Positions 31,683 to 45,120 are shown, numbered from the stretch's first letter. The stretch is 64,000 nucleotides of DNA from Eutypella sp. D-1 (GCA_023313575.1 JAJTTP010000001.1:5952001-6016000); one strand, 5' to 3'. The notes: generated by a model from the sequence alone, not told the origin. Numbers and translations: made by a program.

Positions 31683-33152
31683 AGGCTTTTTTTTTCTTGA
31701 ACCCAATGACGAATGGGTGAGCAGGCGGATGGATGAATGAATGCTCGTGCTCGACTTAGCAAGTCAATCGTCTTTTACAACTCTTCACGGAGGCAAGGCT
31801 GGATCGGAATATCCCGCCGAGAGTCGAACAATAATTATCGTCCACACTAGGCTCTACTTGCGAAGTGGGCGGTGGTGCGTAGTTTTCAGCTTCGGTGCAA
31901 CGCGAGGAACGGCCAGCCATGATGATCATGATGCTACGTGGTACATACACATGCCTTTGTATTATATCTGTATAATATGAAGCAATAAATAAGAACTAGG
32001 ATTACACCCTCAGCTGTAATTAACTGGGAACTCCCGTCCTCTTCACGTTTTGAACATTCCATTCGAGGTCAATCTTGCGAATAGTCGGTTAATTGACGTC
32101 ATGGCCAAATTGTGTCGCGGCGGCGACAGCTTGGTTCAGACGTATAACTTCCATATGTCGCAGCAAATGCCTTGCTGAGCCATCTTATAGGGTACATACA
32201 CCATTGCATTTGTGGTATTCATGGTGAGACCTTCTGTAAACCTGTAAACCTGTAAACCATTCCAAGGTTGGGATATTTTGGTATTCCATTTCGGCACCTT
32301 CATTTGTAGCATTTGTAGCATTTGTAGATAACTGATAGGCAGTGCCAAACTACTCTAATACGATAGCGACTACGAAGCAGGTACAGTACTAGAGGGGAGT
32401 CTGGTGGGCTTCCACTTCTGCCCCATAGGCCAGCTTAGTGGTCTAACCCGAAATATACTAGATAGCGACCTGATGTAATGGTCTGATGGCCCCGTCGGGC
32501 AGCCAAGCCCTGACCGCCTACCGAATTCAGTCCATGTGAGCTACCCTTTACAGTGGCAGAAATTATGATAGTGGGATGGGAAATAGCAACCCCTCCACCA
32601 CCAGTAACCCCTTCTAGGCCATCTACATGGATATTGTCTATAACTTTGAAGTCCTAACATCATATATGCCCAGGTGCCTACACCAAAGGTGATTCCTTCC
32701 AAGATTTCCTAGCCCTGGAGTACAGTTCGGGGACCTCCAGGTTGTGTTTACTCCGGGACAGAACCTTCTAATCTGGAACCTTGCAAGGCTTGGTAAGGGT
32801 GTCGTTATCCATCATACCCGCCAACAACAACAATAGATTATAGCATCTCAGACTTGGACGGCCTCAAGCTGACACTCGCATTCTCTATGCCTTTCCAGTA
32901 GCAAATTATCAAATACCTATACTCAAACGGATTTTGCCACTATCTTACCCCCTTCAAGGCTTCGATATCTCTAGGCTTGCTGTGGATTTCCCTCGCGGCC
33001 CTCCCCTTCTGATGTTGACTTAGCCGTATTCTCATTTGTTTTTTTACCTTGAGGTTTCAGTTCATTATTTTCTTTTGCCTAGCGATGAAATCTTCCCGAC
33101 GCTGCCGCCTCGTCAACCACCTGTCACCGTCATCTTTCCTTGACTATCCATC
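31683..33152. other. intergenic with short tandem repeats
   Basis: 1.47 kb without a gene. Two small tandem arrays occur: CTGTAAAC repeated about three times (32232-32257) and CATTTGTAG repeated three times (32300-32328). The last 150 bases are the NatB-subunit promoter and leader. Confidence 0.5.
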
Positions 33153-36100
33153 ATGAGCAAGGAGACTGGGCCTGAGGCGGTGATGGTCACCGTCCCGCCG
33201 GAAATGTCCCTTGCCACGCTCAAGAATAGCTGTGATGCGACCTTGCAGAGTGCTTACTATGGACGTAACTGGTCCACGGTCATCAACCTAGCCAAGCAGC
33301 GCTTCAAGGCTACCAAGGACCCGTACTATCAGGTTAGTGGGATACACCATCTCTTTGATATGCATACACCCAAGATACACACACACACACATACACACAC
33401 ACCCATGCTTGCTCGCTTGGGGTCACAAGGGGTGCCTTTGGGACGACTCGCCAACATAGACTGGTGTGGCCAACCGACAGTCGGCGGAGCCCTCGACTCA
33501 GTCCCCTCTTGCTATTGAAGTTGTATTAGCATACTGGGAATTGGTATCTCATCATGCCGCTTGCCGCTATGCTAGGACGCGTCTGAGGAAACATACATTA
33601 TGCCTGTTCCCTGTTATTAAGTTTGCTTTTAACTGCCCTACTTTGGATTTCATATGAGCGTGGATGGTTGGGGTCAACACCTTCATTCTAACCTCAATTG
33701 TATCCACTTCTTCTCATTTTTTCATATTCAATTAGCCATAGGCCGTGGTTAGCAGCTGCGTGTCGCTCTTGGGCCCGCGCGCATGTTACTGACAGGATAT
33801 GGGATGTAGGCTGTCGAGATTGTTGCCAGGTCACAAAGTGACAACCCGTTAGACCGTGGAGCCGGTCGTGACATAGTCTCAAGTTATGTTGCCGATCCGA
33901 ATGCAGTCATTAACGATGCCAGTATCCTCGACCTCTATGAGTATGCGTGCGCGGATGGGAGGTCCAACTATTCCGAGACGATCGGTGTACTTCGGTCACG
34001 ACTGGTCAAGGCCATGCCGAAAGACCAAACCACATCGATTGCCTGTCTGAACGCGTGCATTTATCATTCAGACTGGCTCCATGCCCAAGAGGTAACGATC
34101 CTATGGCACATCCTCGCAAGGTCACCCACTAACCTATCAGATTACCGCGTCAATGGAGAAAAACTTTCCCAATGTCAAGAAATATCGAATGTACAATATC
34201 TTCACAACTAACATGTACACTGTTCGTCATCCAGCTTCTCCTACCTCTCCTATTATGCCACTTGTCCTGACAACATATTCCGCAGACAACGCCCTACTGC
34301 CCAGAAAAATCCAAGAATCTTCTTGCCACAATCGCAAAACGGAAAGCCGACAAAGAGCTTGAAGCGCGCGGATTGGTAAGTGATTGAATTGACATATGAT
34401 GCTCTGTCACTAACATCATCTATTAGCTGATATCCAGCAATGACCTCTCAGCGCCTATCTCGGCAACTGACGAGGAGTTGAAGCTATGGGCAGAGTTACA
34501 AGACGGTACTCACGTTAACAGAAGTGAGACCATAGCTACCCTACGAAAATTCGCTTTCAGGTTGCTGCATTATCGCAATGAGTTCTTGTTTGCCCAAGTG
34601 CTAGATAGACTACTGCATCTCAGAGCGTGGGACGAGGCAGCCGAGCTTTGTGAGCACGTCTTGGACAGGGCCATCAGCATCAGTCAGAAGGCAGCTGATA
34701 CGATCGACGAGACGCAAGACAAGATCCAGAAGCGCCGACGCGCGGAAAACAAGAAAAAGGCCGCCGAGCTCAAAACAGGAGGGGGGCAAACTCCTTCAGC
34801 CCAAATCCCTGATAACTCTACTGCTAATGATGCTGTTGTGGACGAGGATGAACCCGATGAGGATGTGAAGGAGCTTTCGGACGCCGCCATAGCCATCCGG
34901 GCTCAACGGAGTGAGGACGACCGCACCTATCTCAGGGTAGGCATGCGCCCGCGCCTATGGACAATCCTCATCGAATGTGCCTCCAACAAGCCGAACAGGG
35001 GCCAGTAAGTTGATAAACTGCGAACCATTCACAGTATCTCCTAAGGCTTACACTCAATAGGTTACTGAAACAAACCCGGAGACGGCTGGAAAGGTTAATG
35101 AAGGCTCTAGAGCGAAGTTATGAAGCCAAGGATCTTCAATACAGCGACTATAATGAAGCTATGCTGCGAATTGCTTTCCTACGGGGCCGCGACTCAACAG
35201 ATTCGGCGTCGGACACGGTCGGACACATTCTCTACTATATCATGGAGTACCACATGAAATTTCCCTGCATTGATAAGCTGAAGAGGTATATCCCAAGTCT
35301 GAGCGAAAGTGACCTCCAGACGATATTAAACGACATCGGGGGCGACAACAAATCAATAGAGGTTAGAAGCCATATTGCCCTGTCCAGCCTTCTTGGCATT
35401 GATGCTAACAGACGCCCAGACCGAGTTTCATAGCTCCCTTGTGATGAAGACCATATCGTACCAAATTCGATACCTTGTAGCTACGTCCGTCCAGAACACG
35501 AAGACATGCAAGTGCTGCATGGCTGTACTTAACGAAGACCGTTCTTGTATGCAATGCCTACTTTCTATCGCAAGAGGGGCCCTCGAAGATTATACCAAAG
35601 CGATGCGCAACCGCAAGATCTCAGAAGAAAGCAGCACCGCCTACAACGGGGATGCTCACATCAATCTTACTCTCATCGGTGCCCTAAGTCTCTTGCGGGT
35701 GGCAGAATTAGGCTACTATGGTCCAAAAAACTCCCCCCTCCTCAGACTTAATGTCCAGTTCGTTCTACAGGCTGTAGTATGGCTAGACTCTTGTCTGACG
35801 GAGTGGCCGAAGAATAGCCCTTTGCGTATGCTCCTCGTCAAGCTATATCTGCGTCTAGGATGTGTCTCACGGGCCAAGAGCCTTTGGGACAAGTTTGACG
35901 TCAAGAATGCCATCCTTGATCCCCTAGGGGTTCTATTCTACGATCGTATCTCTACAATAGCGCCCGGTTTCTTCATCCATGGATCCCCAAACTTCGGCTT
36001 CATGAATCCCTTCAGCCAGTTCTACGAAACCGCGATCCGGCGTACGGCACCTCGGCAAACGTTGGAGGCGTTTCTCAACCAGAACTGGAAAAGCGTATTC

Positions 36101-37231
36101 TTGATACACAACTATGCTGAATTGTTGAAGCGGAGCTGTAGCCTCATCATGGCCATTGTTGAAGAGCGGCGGGGAATGCGTTTCATGTCTTTGAAGGGCG
36201 GAATTTCGATCGAGGACGATCTATTGGTATCCAGTATCAACCCCAACCATAAACTCGTGGACACCACCGATTACACGTACTTGCCCAATCCCGGTGGAAA
36301 GCGAGCTACACCTACCCAGAATCTCGTCAACTATGGGCCTGGGCTATCTCACGAACGATGTCACCTATCCCTGCTGGCCGAGCGCTTTATCGACCTTGTC
36401 AATTACGTGCAGCCAAAGGAATTCAGGGCCTGCAAGCCAGGCCAAATGATGTCACTAGATGTGAAGTATGCCCTCAAAACGAGCATCCATATCGGACATC
36501 ATATGGATCAGTTCTTGAAAGATGAATCGCTGCTCTCGCCAGCGGAGGCGTTCTACTTCAACATCGTGTCGGTACTTTCACACTTTGTCACCACCTTCCT
36601 CGATACCTACGCCGTGTCTACGTCCACGGCGCACTTGCCAAGAAGCCGAGCTGGCATAGAGTCCGGGATCTCCATGATCTTGACTATCCTTGAGGCCCAG
36701 CTGGTCAACTATACCAGTGCACCCTCCATGTATCACTCCAAGATCATGGCCTTCCACGGTTTCGTGGCCCTGCATGCTATGGGGATGCTGCGCGAGTCCG
36801 CGATAGTCATCAGGATGACGGCGAGCTACCTCACGGCTAGCCTTGTCATGACCAGCGTCGATAAAGCCAGAGCAGATAAGAAAGTTCTGTCGACTGGAGA
36901 GACGTCCTGGGCCACTGCTCAGCTTAATAAGTTAACTGCCTCGGCTGTGAAGGCGGAGAAGAAGATCGAGGAGCGCATCGGGACGCTCAAGGCGATGGTG
37001 GAAGGGGGCGGCTGGATCGACCGGCTGCACCAGTGGACGTTCGACGTGGCTACCGCCAGGCCCAGCTCCGGGCTCCCGGGCGTCCCGGCGGAGGTTGAGT
37101 ACCGGGAGGCCCTGGCCGCCGCGGTCAAGGAGGCCATCGGCGGCGACGCCTTCTTCGAAGAGTGGGCTGGCCATGTTGTCGATTCCTGGCGCGACCTCAT
37201 CCGGGGCTGGGGCGCGGTCAAGTTTGGGTAA
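33153..37231 (+). CDS. MDM20: NatB N-terminal acetyltransferase auxiliary subunit (Mdm20/Naa25), 1,107 aa, 7 exons
   Basis: Non-catalytic ribosome-anchoring subunit of NatB, which acetylates Met-Asp/Glu/Asn/Gln N-termini and supports actin and tropomyosin function. Exons: 33153-33332, 33810-34091, 34141-34221, 34286-34375, 34427-35004, 35061-35361, 35420-37231; phases join throughout. The N-terminal TPR-like half includes AYYGRNWSTVINLAKQRFK and KDPYYQAVEIVARSQSDNP. A charged insert (QDKIQKRRRAENKKKAAE, about 285) is followed by an acidic stretch. The C-terminal half has LLVKLYLRLGCVSRAKSLWD and LFYDRISTIAPG, as in fungal NatB subunits. Intron 1 (477 bp) is long for this genome and contains a CA microsatellite. 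The family call is from motif recall; a related TPR protein is the main alternative. Confidence 0.78.
33378..33403 (+). repeat. CA microsatellite in intron 1 of the NatB subunit gene
   Basis: An interrupted run of CA/AC dinucleotides of about 26 bases inside the first intron. Confidence 0.7.
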
Positions 37232-37942
37232 TTGATGTTGGTTGATAAGCGAGGTGAGGCAAGGCACGGGATTATAACACGTGAAAATAGGGGGGAAACA
37301 TGACAAGACGTGAGCGAGCGTGTGTGAGACATAAAAAGACAAAAATGCATATAGAAGCGATGCTGCACTATTAGAATATACTTGCCCCAGAAAGCGATTG
37401 CCTCTTTGGCATGCATACCTGTCTAGCACTACTTTCACCTGAATACGTTATAAACCACTCTCAATGATACCCGGGACCACATGAGACTGGCTTTTAGTTT
37501 TATATTGCTTTTTCTCGCTGGTACGATGAGTCTCTGTAGACATTACCTTGCGGGATAGGACTTGACTACGGTAAATTAATTGACTGGACTACCCCTCGGG
37601 GGAGGGGATTGTCACATGTAGTAGCCTCTCGTAGTCTGGTTCCGGGTAAGTAATAAAACAAATGTTATGTGATGATTGCAACCACTTTTCAATCCGAGTA
37701 TACAATTACGAGGTTAGTCAGACAGATAGGGGTCTTCAAGAGGATGTCTGTTTCTCCATTATACAGAATCGGCTCCCTTAGAAAGGCGACGCGTGAACCG
37801 TCGAACTATCTCCGTAGCAATGAAGCCCTACCATCCCTTCCCACAATTTCCCCCATATAGCTCCCGCCGACGAGACACCAAAATCCCCGCAGCACACTGA
37901 GGCCCGTCCCAACCTCTCCAACCCCCCACCCCCAACCCCGCT
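37232..37942. other. intergenic between convergent genes
   Basis: 3' regions of the NatB subunit gene and of ILM1; nothing else recognised. Confidence 0.5.
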
Positions 37943-38598
37943 TCAGTCCAGGGTCGTAGCAGCAGCAGCCTTCTCGCGCTTGCGGGCGATAAGGGCGTCG
38001 GCCTCCTGGCGAAGAGCGGACCAAGCCCAGTACCAAACAACGAACTCGACAAACGCGAAGGTGAAGAAGACGCGATTCCGCAGCGCCTCTCCCGCGCCCG
38101 CGGTCCCGTAATTGGCCCCGACCCACGGCGCGCGCGCGTGCGACGTCCGCGGCCGCGACGGGTCCGATGGCCCTGCCGGGCTCGTGAGCCAGGTCAGTAG
38201 TGTCAGTAGTGCGAACACGAATGCGCGGAGAGGCGCTTGCGTTCGCCAGTGGTGCAGGAGCCAGACTTCTTCTGGTGTTGACAGTGAGGTTAGGTCTGTT
38301 AGCCCTAGGACTAGCAGTAGCACGCCTAGGAATGCGTTCGCGGGCGATGGCGTGCTGAAGGCTGAGCCTGCCTGCGGCTGTTTTCGGGGGGTTAGTTATG
38401 TAAGAGTGAATTGGATTGGATTGATAGGAGTGCTGGAAACGTAGGAAGGGGGGAACGTACCATGCCCATGGACTCCCCGATGACGTAGACGAGACCCTGG
38501 TCCTCGATCATGCTCGGGTTCGTCAGGAAGAAAAAGGCTAGTGTGATGTGTAGGAGCGAGAGGGAGGTGATGACCGTCCGGGCTGAGAAGAGTGCCAT
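37943..38598 (-). CDS. ILM1: Ilm1-family membrane protein (190 aa, 2 exons)
   Basis: Small four-segment membrane protein of the fungal Ilm1 family (named in yeast for increased loss of mitochondrial DNA; ER/mitochondrial contact functions are reported, mechanism unclear). Exons 38461-38598 and 37943-38377, joined at phase 0 after MGM. The start MALFSARTVITSLSLLHITL is characteristic, followed by AFFFLTNPSMIEDQGLV and, in exon 2, NAFLGVLLLVLGLTDL, then LRAFVFALLTLLTWL and FTFAFVEFVVWYWAWSAL. The C-terminus is basic (ARKREKAAAATTLD). The intron has a CTAAC branch point and GTACGT donor. Loop 3 is somewhat extended with Ser/Pro/Arg. Confidence 0.8.
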
Positions 38599-39312
38599 GG
38601 TCACGTGTGTGTGTGTTATGTTTATGTTGCGTTTTGACTTCGTACAGGGTATGATGTTCGGACAAAAAGACGACACTACCCTACAGTAATGCAATTTTAA
38701 GGTTACTGTTTTGGATGATATAGGGACCTCGGGACCTGGGTGGTCGGCTTCTGAGTTGGAATATTCGATTGGTGTATGTGTACCATAGTATGCGAGTTAC
38801 CTAGAAACTCAGGCTGTCCGTGGCTCGAGCCTGTGTAGGCATCGAACGTACTAGATCCATTTCTACAATTTTAACCAATCATCGTCGCAGGTTTAAGTTC
38901 GAGCCACGGTGGTTATTTAAAAAGGGTGGGTACATTCAGTACTTAGGGCCGCCGCCGTGGCGCTACGGTACGGCGCCACAACCACGATATCGAGGCTTGA
39001 GAAATGAGGCAATAGGTCTGGGCGTAAAGGGGGGGCGGACAGGGAGGGCGGAAAGGGGGCTGCTGGTTTAGGTGACATTCGGCGTTGCTCATTCACAGCC
39101 AGCAAACAGGTCGCCGAGCTGAACAGTCGCAACCTGACCTGGCGAATGATAAGCGCCTGGTAGCAGGTTCATGATTGAAAAACTCTGCATCGGAATGCCT
39201 ATCTATACAAACCCCGCACCATTATTCCTAAAGGCTATATAATTACACTTGATGAGCACGACCTTCGTCGCTATTCGATCGTCTACCGCGGCAACCTTGA
39301 TTTTAACGTTTT
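38599..39312. other. intergenic with a 12-bp inverted repeat
   Basis: No gene recognised. CCGTGGCTCGAG at about 38818-38829 is repeated in inverted form as TTCGAGCCACGG at about 38899-38910. A TATATAA sequence at about 39235-39241 could serve as promoter of the downstream decayed gene. Confidence 0.45.
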
Positions 39313-41756
39313 TATATCCTTATCACGGCAGTGAAGGATACTCTTGAGCTCCTTTCTATCATCACTGTTGGATTCCTCGTAATCAAGGAAACGCTGAACA
39401 TTATCCTCGACGACACATCGATAGAGCGTAAACAGTCATTCCAGGTGCAAGTCCGAGTAATTTGTTGTATCCACCACAGTCTTCCGGCGGAATATGGTCC
39501 GCTTGCGAGTTTGATCGTACTTAAAGTTGAATACGAACGAAAGAAAAAGGCTTCGCGCCTTTCAGAAATCACCATCGCACTCCAGTTCACTTCAATAGAC
39601 AATGTTGATCCAAGTCCTGAAATTCATGCCATCGCACCGGACAAAACACTAAGCTTGACACCTTCGGCGACGCAAAGCTGGACTTGGGCGGAAGGGGATA
39701 ACAGTGACAAAGCTCGGGTGGAGGGCTATGCCAGCCGGAAATATGGCCGTTCAGGCGTTCGTTTCAATGTGGCAAATTGGGTTTTGCGTGAGAGCGCCGG
39801 GGCAGGCGGGATCCCAGATGTTATGCGACTGCCGGTAGTACTGAAGCGCAAATCCGGCAAAAGCTTTCGCGCACAACTTGAAATTACTACTCGCTATAAA
39901 TATGAGTCGCTTTCAATGCCGAAAAACAAGAAGATATTCACCAGCATCCCCAGCCTGGTCTTGATCGATCCGTCGTTTTCTTTCGGGCCACAGCCCGTAA
40001 GGAAAATTGGTCGCCACAACAACCTTTACCATGATAAACTACTAAAGTTCGCGTCTATGGGCGGAGACTGTCCTACAGTCCAAGATTTATTTTATGTCGA
40101 ACTCTGGAACCGTCAGACAGGAGGCAGCTTGGCAATGCCTAATTCCCCAAGATCCCTAGGATCACCACTTCCAAAACTACGCACAGACTTCAGTGGATTC
40201 GAAGGTCTGCCCTGCCTAGAATGGTCTCCGTCTCCCGTACGAGTCGAGGAAATACTCAGAGCATCGTTCCCGGGGGTTATTAACGAACGGCCGGTAAGTT
40301 GTTAAACCGATCGAACATACCACAATTTGAATAACAATAATGACTTTTGTACACAAGGACAATCCACAAGACAACACATTTTGCTCCGTCCTGTATGTAC
40401 CCTATCCTTATGTCACGTTAAAAGATCGCAGATCATATGGTGGGAAAAGCTTCCTGACGATCTCCGGAGTTGAGGTGATTTGATCAACTACATCTGATAG
40501 TTTCCTTTTAAAGAATAGCCCCATCCAAGTGAGGCTTTACTGACCGTGACACCTTATTACCCTACCATGAGGAGCTACATGACAATTACTAATATGGTAT
40601 CATCCAATCCAGAGTGTGCAAGTCGGGGCCCCGGAGTTCGAACCTGACCCCGGGGCTTTTTGATCCGGATGCGCTGAAGTCAGTTGGAGAACTGTTCCGT
40701 CTGCCACCGACATATCAAACCTCATTGCAAGATTAAGAGGGGTGCTGTTTGAGCATCGAAAATAGTAAGCCGATCAAAGCTCCAGGAATCCAAGATTAAT
40801 AAGAAATTTCATTAATCTCGGCCAAAGCATACGTTGTGCAGACGCCATTCGGTACCAAGGGGTCGTGGTCTCTTATTTTGCGATGGGACAAAAGCGCAAG
40901 CAATGGGGCTGCGATCATTCAAACTGCCGAAGACACTGATATCTCAGATAGTTTGATGAAGGCCCATCAAGAAACAACGCAGTATTTACGACCACATCCG
41001 ATTCTACTGCTCATTAAACTTTTTGGGTGTTACGAGAGCATAACAGCTGAAATATATAAGGCCATCTTGAAAGATCTAGGGAACGTCGATAAGGATATTC
41101 AGAAGCAACAACGCGATGATGGCACAGATTATAATTTTGCCAAGCTGAGCCAGACGCTTCATAATGCGAGGATGGCATCAGTAACGCTCAACAGACGAAG
41201 CAATTTCGAAGGCAATGTCCGCAAAGAACTGCAAGGAAAACTGCCGAACGACGTTCACCTAACCTGGAGCATAGAGGGCTCTAAGTCAGACGGCTACCGA
41301 CAGGGCATTCAGAATCTCACGGAGAGGATAAACAGCCAAGCAACCGTAGTAAGTTCTATCAACAACATGCCGATATGGTAGTGGCGTAGCTTATTTTTCT
41401 ATTTCTTTTTTTCGCTTTAGGTCTACAGTCTTATTGCGCAACGTGACGCTAGACTGCAGTATCGGCTTACGAAACAAGCGTTAATGGATTCAAAATCCAT
41501 GAAAACCCTCGCGATCATAACGATTATATTCCTTCCCGGTACGTTCGTGGCAACTCTGTTCGCTACGAACATGGTCGAATTTCAGCCAGGACAGCAGGGT
41601 TGGATATACGCCGCAGTGGTCATTCCATTTACGGTAATACTAGTGATCGCATGGGCATTGTGGCTAAATAAGAAGGCCCGTGAACCAGATGAGGAAGATC
41701 GGCTGGAGAGCAAGGGGGATCAAGGCCCGAACATGAAGACCATAAAACAAGCCTGA
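39313..41756 (+). pseudogene. decayed CorA-like membrane protein gene with N-terminal beta-rich domain
   Basis: Coding-like segments follow one another but cannot be joined cleanly. Segment 1 (39313-40293) has no usable ATG and reads as a beta-rich fungal domain of unknown function (ARVEGYASRKYGRSGVRFNV, then VVLKRKSGKSFRAQLE). A GTAAGT donor joins it to 40358-40480 (DNTFCSVLYVPYPYV). From about 40619 to 40835 the expected CorA-like text appears in changing frames: DPDALKSVGELFRLPP, then IARLRGVLFEHRK, then NSKPIKAPGIQD followed by two in-frame stops (40797-40802). Segment 3 (40833-41367) reads YVVQTPFGTKGSWSLILRWD, and after an intron (41368-41420) the two membrane helices TLAIITIIFLPGTFVATLF and WIYAAVVIPFTVILVIAWAL follow. 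Canonical CorA GMN is replaced by TNM, as usual in this fungal family. Confidence 0.62.
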
Positions 41757-42489
41757 ATATGTCAGGTCTCACTACTGGAGTGGTGACCCCATTTTATCGA
41801 ACCTATAGCTATATCATTTGGTACATCAGCACTTCGTATCTAGTTTCTTCCATCTATACGATCTTATCACGGCCTGTTGAGCCTCACCTAGAATAGGGGT
41901 ATAATAAAACGGGAGATCGGACATAGGCGATCACGTGAGCCGTATCTCCGGGGATCGACAGGGTATATATAGGGCCAGGGCACCCCCGTTTGTAACTAGA
42001 AGATCGTCTTTCTTTTTTATGCCAATTTACGATTTTCCCACATACTATCTTTGATCTATAGACGTGACAGATCTTTTCTTATATGGCTGAGCTTACTGGC
42101 TTACGGACGGTGGCTCGATTTTTAAATTCATACTAGTCAGTGATATAGCACTGAATACAGTTTTATTAGCTAACTATTTGCGGTTTAATCTATTGATTCC
42201 AAAAAGGTGGTATTGATGGTGGTAATGATGTTGTAGAATCTAAGTTCTACAGTCGCTGTATGAGCCTGGTAGGACCGTCTTAATACCACTGGGCTAGGGT
42301 CGCCCGGTTTTACCAAATCCAATCATCTACCCATCAAAAAACAATGCATCCATTGCCACTTGCCCTGCCAATTAAGTAAAGAATATATTCTTTATATACT
42401 GTCGTCCTATGGATTTCTATCGGATAATGTGGGCGCAGCCCATATCGGTATCAAGTATTAAGATAATTTCTTCCCCTTGTACCAGACAG
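41757..42489. other. intergenic between convergent genes
   Basis: No gene or repeat recognised. Confidence 0.5.
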
Positions 42490-44247
42490 CTAACCACCCA
42501 GATTGACATGTACAGCTTTGACCTGCGTATACGCCTCGAGCGCGTATTGACCCAACTCGCGGCCGATCCCCGAGGACTTGTACCCCCCAAACGGAATACC
42601 GAAATGCGCATCTCCGGAAGAGTTTACGAAAATCATGCCGGCTTGGATCTTCCTGGCCACCTTGTGAGCCTTCGTGATGTTTTGGGTGAATATCGCGGCG
42701 GATAGGCCGTAGGAGCTGTCATTCGCCTTAGACACTACTTCTTGGAGGGTGCTGAATTTGGATATCACCACAACGGGTCCGAAGATCTCTTCCTTGGTGA
42801 TTGTCATGTCTTCCGTTGTCTGTCCGTGATTGTCAACATGGTTTAATTCTCTCAGAAATGAAGAAATAGGATCGGGTCAGGGGTCTTACGTCTGCAAATA
42901 CGGTTGGGTCAATGAAGTACCCCTTCCCTTCACGCTTCGCTCCGCCGTAAAGAAGCGTGGCTCCGGCCTTTTTGCCCTCTTCGATATAAGAAGTAATCTT
43001 ATCGTATTGCTGTTTTGAGATTTGCGGACCCTGGTACACATCCTGCTGGAAGGGATCGCCTAGCTTATCGTGGCCCTTGGTAATCTCGACAAATCTCCGA
43101 AGAAACTCGTCGTAAACAGAATCTTGGACGTATATCCGCGAGGTGGAAGAGCACACCTGTCCCTGATTATACATGATTCCCTGATGACTCCACCTGACGG
43201 CCTGGTCGAGATCCGCGTCTTCGAAGACGATGGCAGGGTTCTTGCCGCCGCACTCCAGGGTGATGTTCTTGAGGTTGGTAGACGCCGACTGCATGATCGC
43301 GCGACCGGTGACGGTACTCCCGGTGAAGGCGATCTTATCCACGTCCATGTGCTCGGCAAGTGCCTTTCCCGTGACCGATCCAAGGCCCGGAATGATGTTG
43401 ACAACACCAGGCGGGATTCCTGCCTCAGTGACGAGCTTGCCGAAGTATAGTGCTGAGAGCGGGGTCTGCTCGGCCGGCTTAAGTACCACTGTGTTACCAC
43501 AGGCCAGCGCCGGGGCGACTTTCCAGGCCAACATCATGAAGGGGAAGTTCCTAGATGAATATGTGCTGTCAGAGGTGTGGTGAAGTGCATACGGCACGAT
43601 GAGCCGTTACGTACCATGGGATGATCTGGCCGCAGACACCCAAAGGTTCACGCAGAACATAAGCTAACTTTGCGGGCGAAGTCTCGATCGTGTCGCCCGT
43701 GATTTTATCCGCGGCACCCGCGTAATACTTGAACACGTTATAAGAGGACTTTATGTCTGCCTCGAGAGCGGCCTTGAAAGTCTACGGCGGAGACGAAACG
43801 ACGATGTTAACGATAATGGAACAGAAATGACGCTCGACTGTGGTCTTATTCTCATCTCACCTTGCCATTGTCGAAGGCCTCGATACCGGCGAGTAGTTCT
43901 TGGTCCCTCTCTATCAACTCAGCGAGCTTCAGGAGGAAGTTCCCCCGCTCGGCCGCTGGTAGCTCCGACCATTCGCCTTCGAAGGCCTTGCGGGCTGCGC
44001 CGACGGCGACATCAACATCGGACTTTGAGGCACCCTTTAGAGTGATAATCTCTTCCTCGGTTCTAATGGTGACATTGTTAGCAGCTTGATAATTGATGCT
44101 TCTAAATGAAGGGGGGGTTACTTACGCGGGATTGAGCACGAGGAAACTGTCCCCTGAACCAGGGACAAATTCATTGTTAATGAAGAGGCCAGTGGGCTGC
44201 TCGTACTTGACGCCGTTGGTCAATGTAAGCTCTATAGGCGATGCCAT
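42490..44247 (-). CDS. NAD(P)+-dependent aldehyde dehydrogenase (493 aa, 5 exons)
   Basis: Oxidises aldehydes to carboxylic acids. Exons 44126-44247, 43861-44062, 43615-43781, 42890-43550, 42490-42819; all phases agree and the length is typical of the ALDH superfamily. Visible landmarks: [20 protein letters not shown] (cofactor site), [26 protein letters not shown] (Rossmann loop), LECGGKNP with the general-base Glu (about 265), [11 protein letters not shown] with the nucleophile Cys (about 298), EEIFGPVV and [15 protein letters not shown] near the C-terminus. No targeting peptide ([12 protein letters not shown]), so probably cytosolic. Closest in style to the general fungal AldA/ALD group acting on acetaldehyde and other small aldehydes; substrate not fixed by sequence. 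It lies tail-to-tail with the decayed CorA-like gene, and 0.9 kb separates its start from the 3' end of the amidase gene. Confidence 0.93.
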
Positions 44248-45120
44248 TCTCAACTACGGCAGACTTAAATTCGGTATCCTTCTTGTTATCTTAGACTTCA
44301 CAGGATGATAAATCCTAAATTCTAAGCGTGCATGTGAGATTTCACTGCCTCTCCTCTCCTTAGGCGCTAAGTGTGTGTAGGCCGGAATGCGGCTTCAACG
44401 CCATCCACGATTCACATGATAACCTAGTACTTACCTAGGTAAGACTCCATACTCCGATCTTAGCATGGATACGAAGATTATTCCTATCTCGAACAGATAT
44501 CTAGTAATTTGCTAAGATCCGGTTACGTACGGGAATCCGCCGTGAGCGTACTATCCCACATTATTTTAGCCAGTGTTAATGGATCGGAAATCTGCGCTGG
44601 TCGGGAATCCGCGCCCATTTACCCCCAGCTGACCGGAATCGCGCTTTTATAGTATTACGCCTAACTTTGACCCGCCAAAACTTACAACTCCCTTTGGTTT
44701 GCGCTTGTAGGTCAATCCACTACCCTTTGTCCGCGTGCGTGTTATCCTCCCGTTCATTCCCGACAAGTTCTCTGGACGACTTTCGTGGGTGCGAAATGAG
44801 TACGTAATATGTAAGCTGCTGGTGGGTTCTTAAGAATATGCGGTGACGGTCACTGATGGGAATCCCCTCCACCCTCACCGGAGATTTGCTTCTCCTTGCT
44901 CAACGTTGGGTTATTTCATAGGGTACGTAACATTGAGCATCAGCGGATATCGCGCTCATAGGTTTTGAGCTACAGAAATAGGCCTTCATTGAATACTAAG
45001 ATGTACTTAGGGTGTTTCATAACTTTGGTCTCAGGTGTAATCATCAGGTTTGGAAGTCTGAGGTATGATGGCTGTTAGGCGATGGACCTGTGATTGAATG
45101 CGTCACCCCTGTCCGACTCT
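44248..45120. other. intergenic, nothing recognised
   Basis: Promoter side of the aldehyde dehydrogenase and 3' side of the amidase. Confidence 0.5.

Noticed and set aside
40600..40665. GC-rich TTCGAACC-containing stretch resembling a tRNA T arm
   Set aside because: Stem lengths and loop size do not fit a tRNA and it lies inside the decayed CorA-like coding region.
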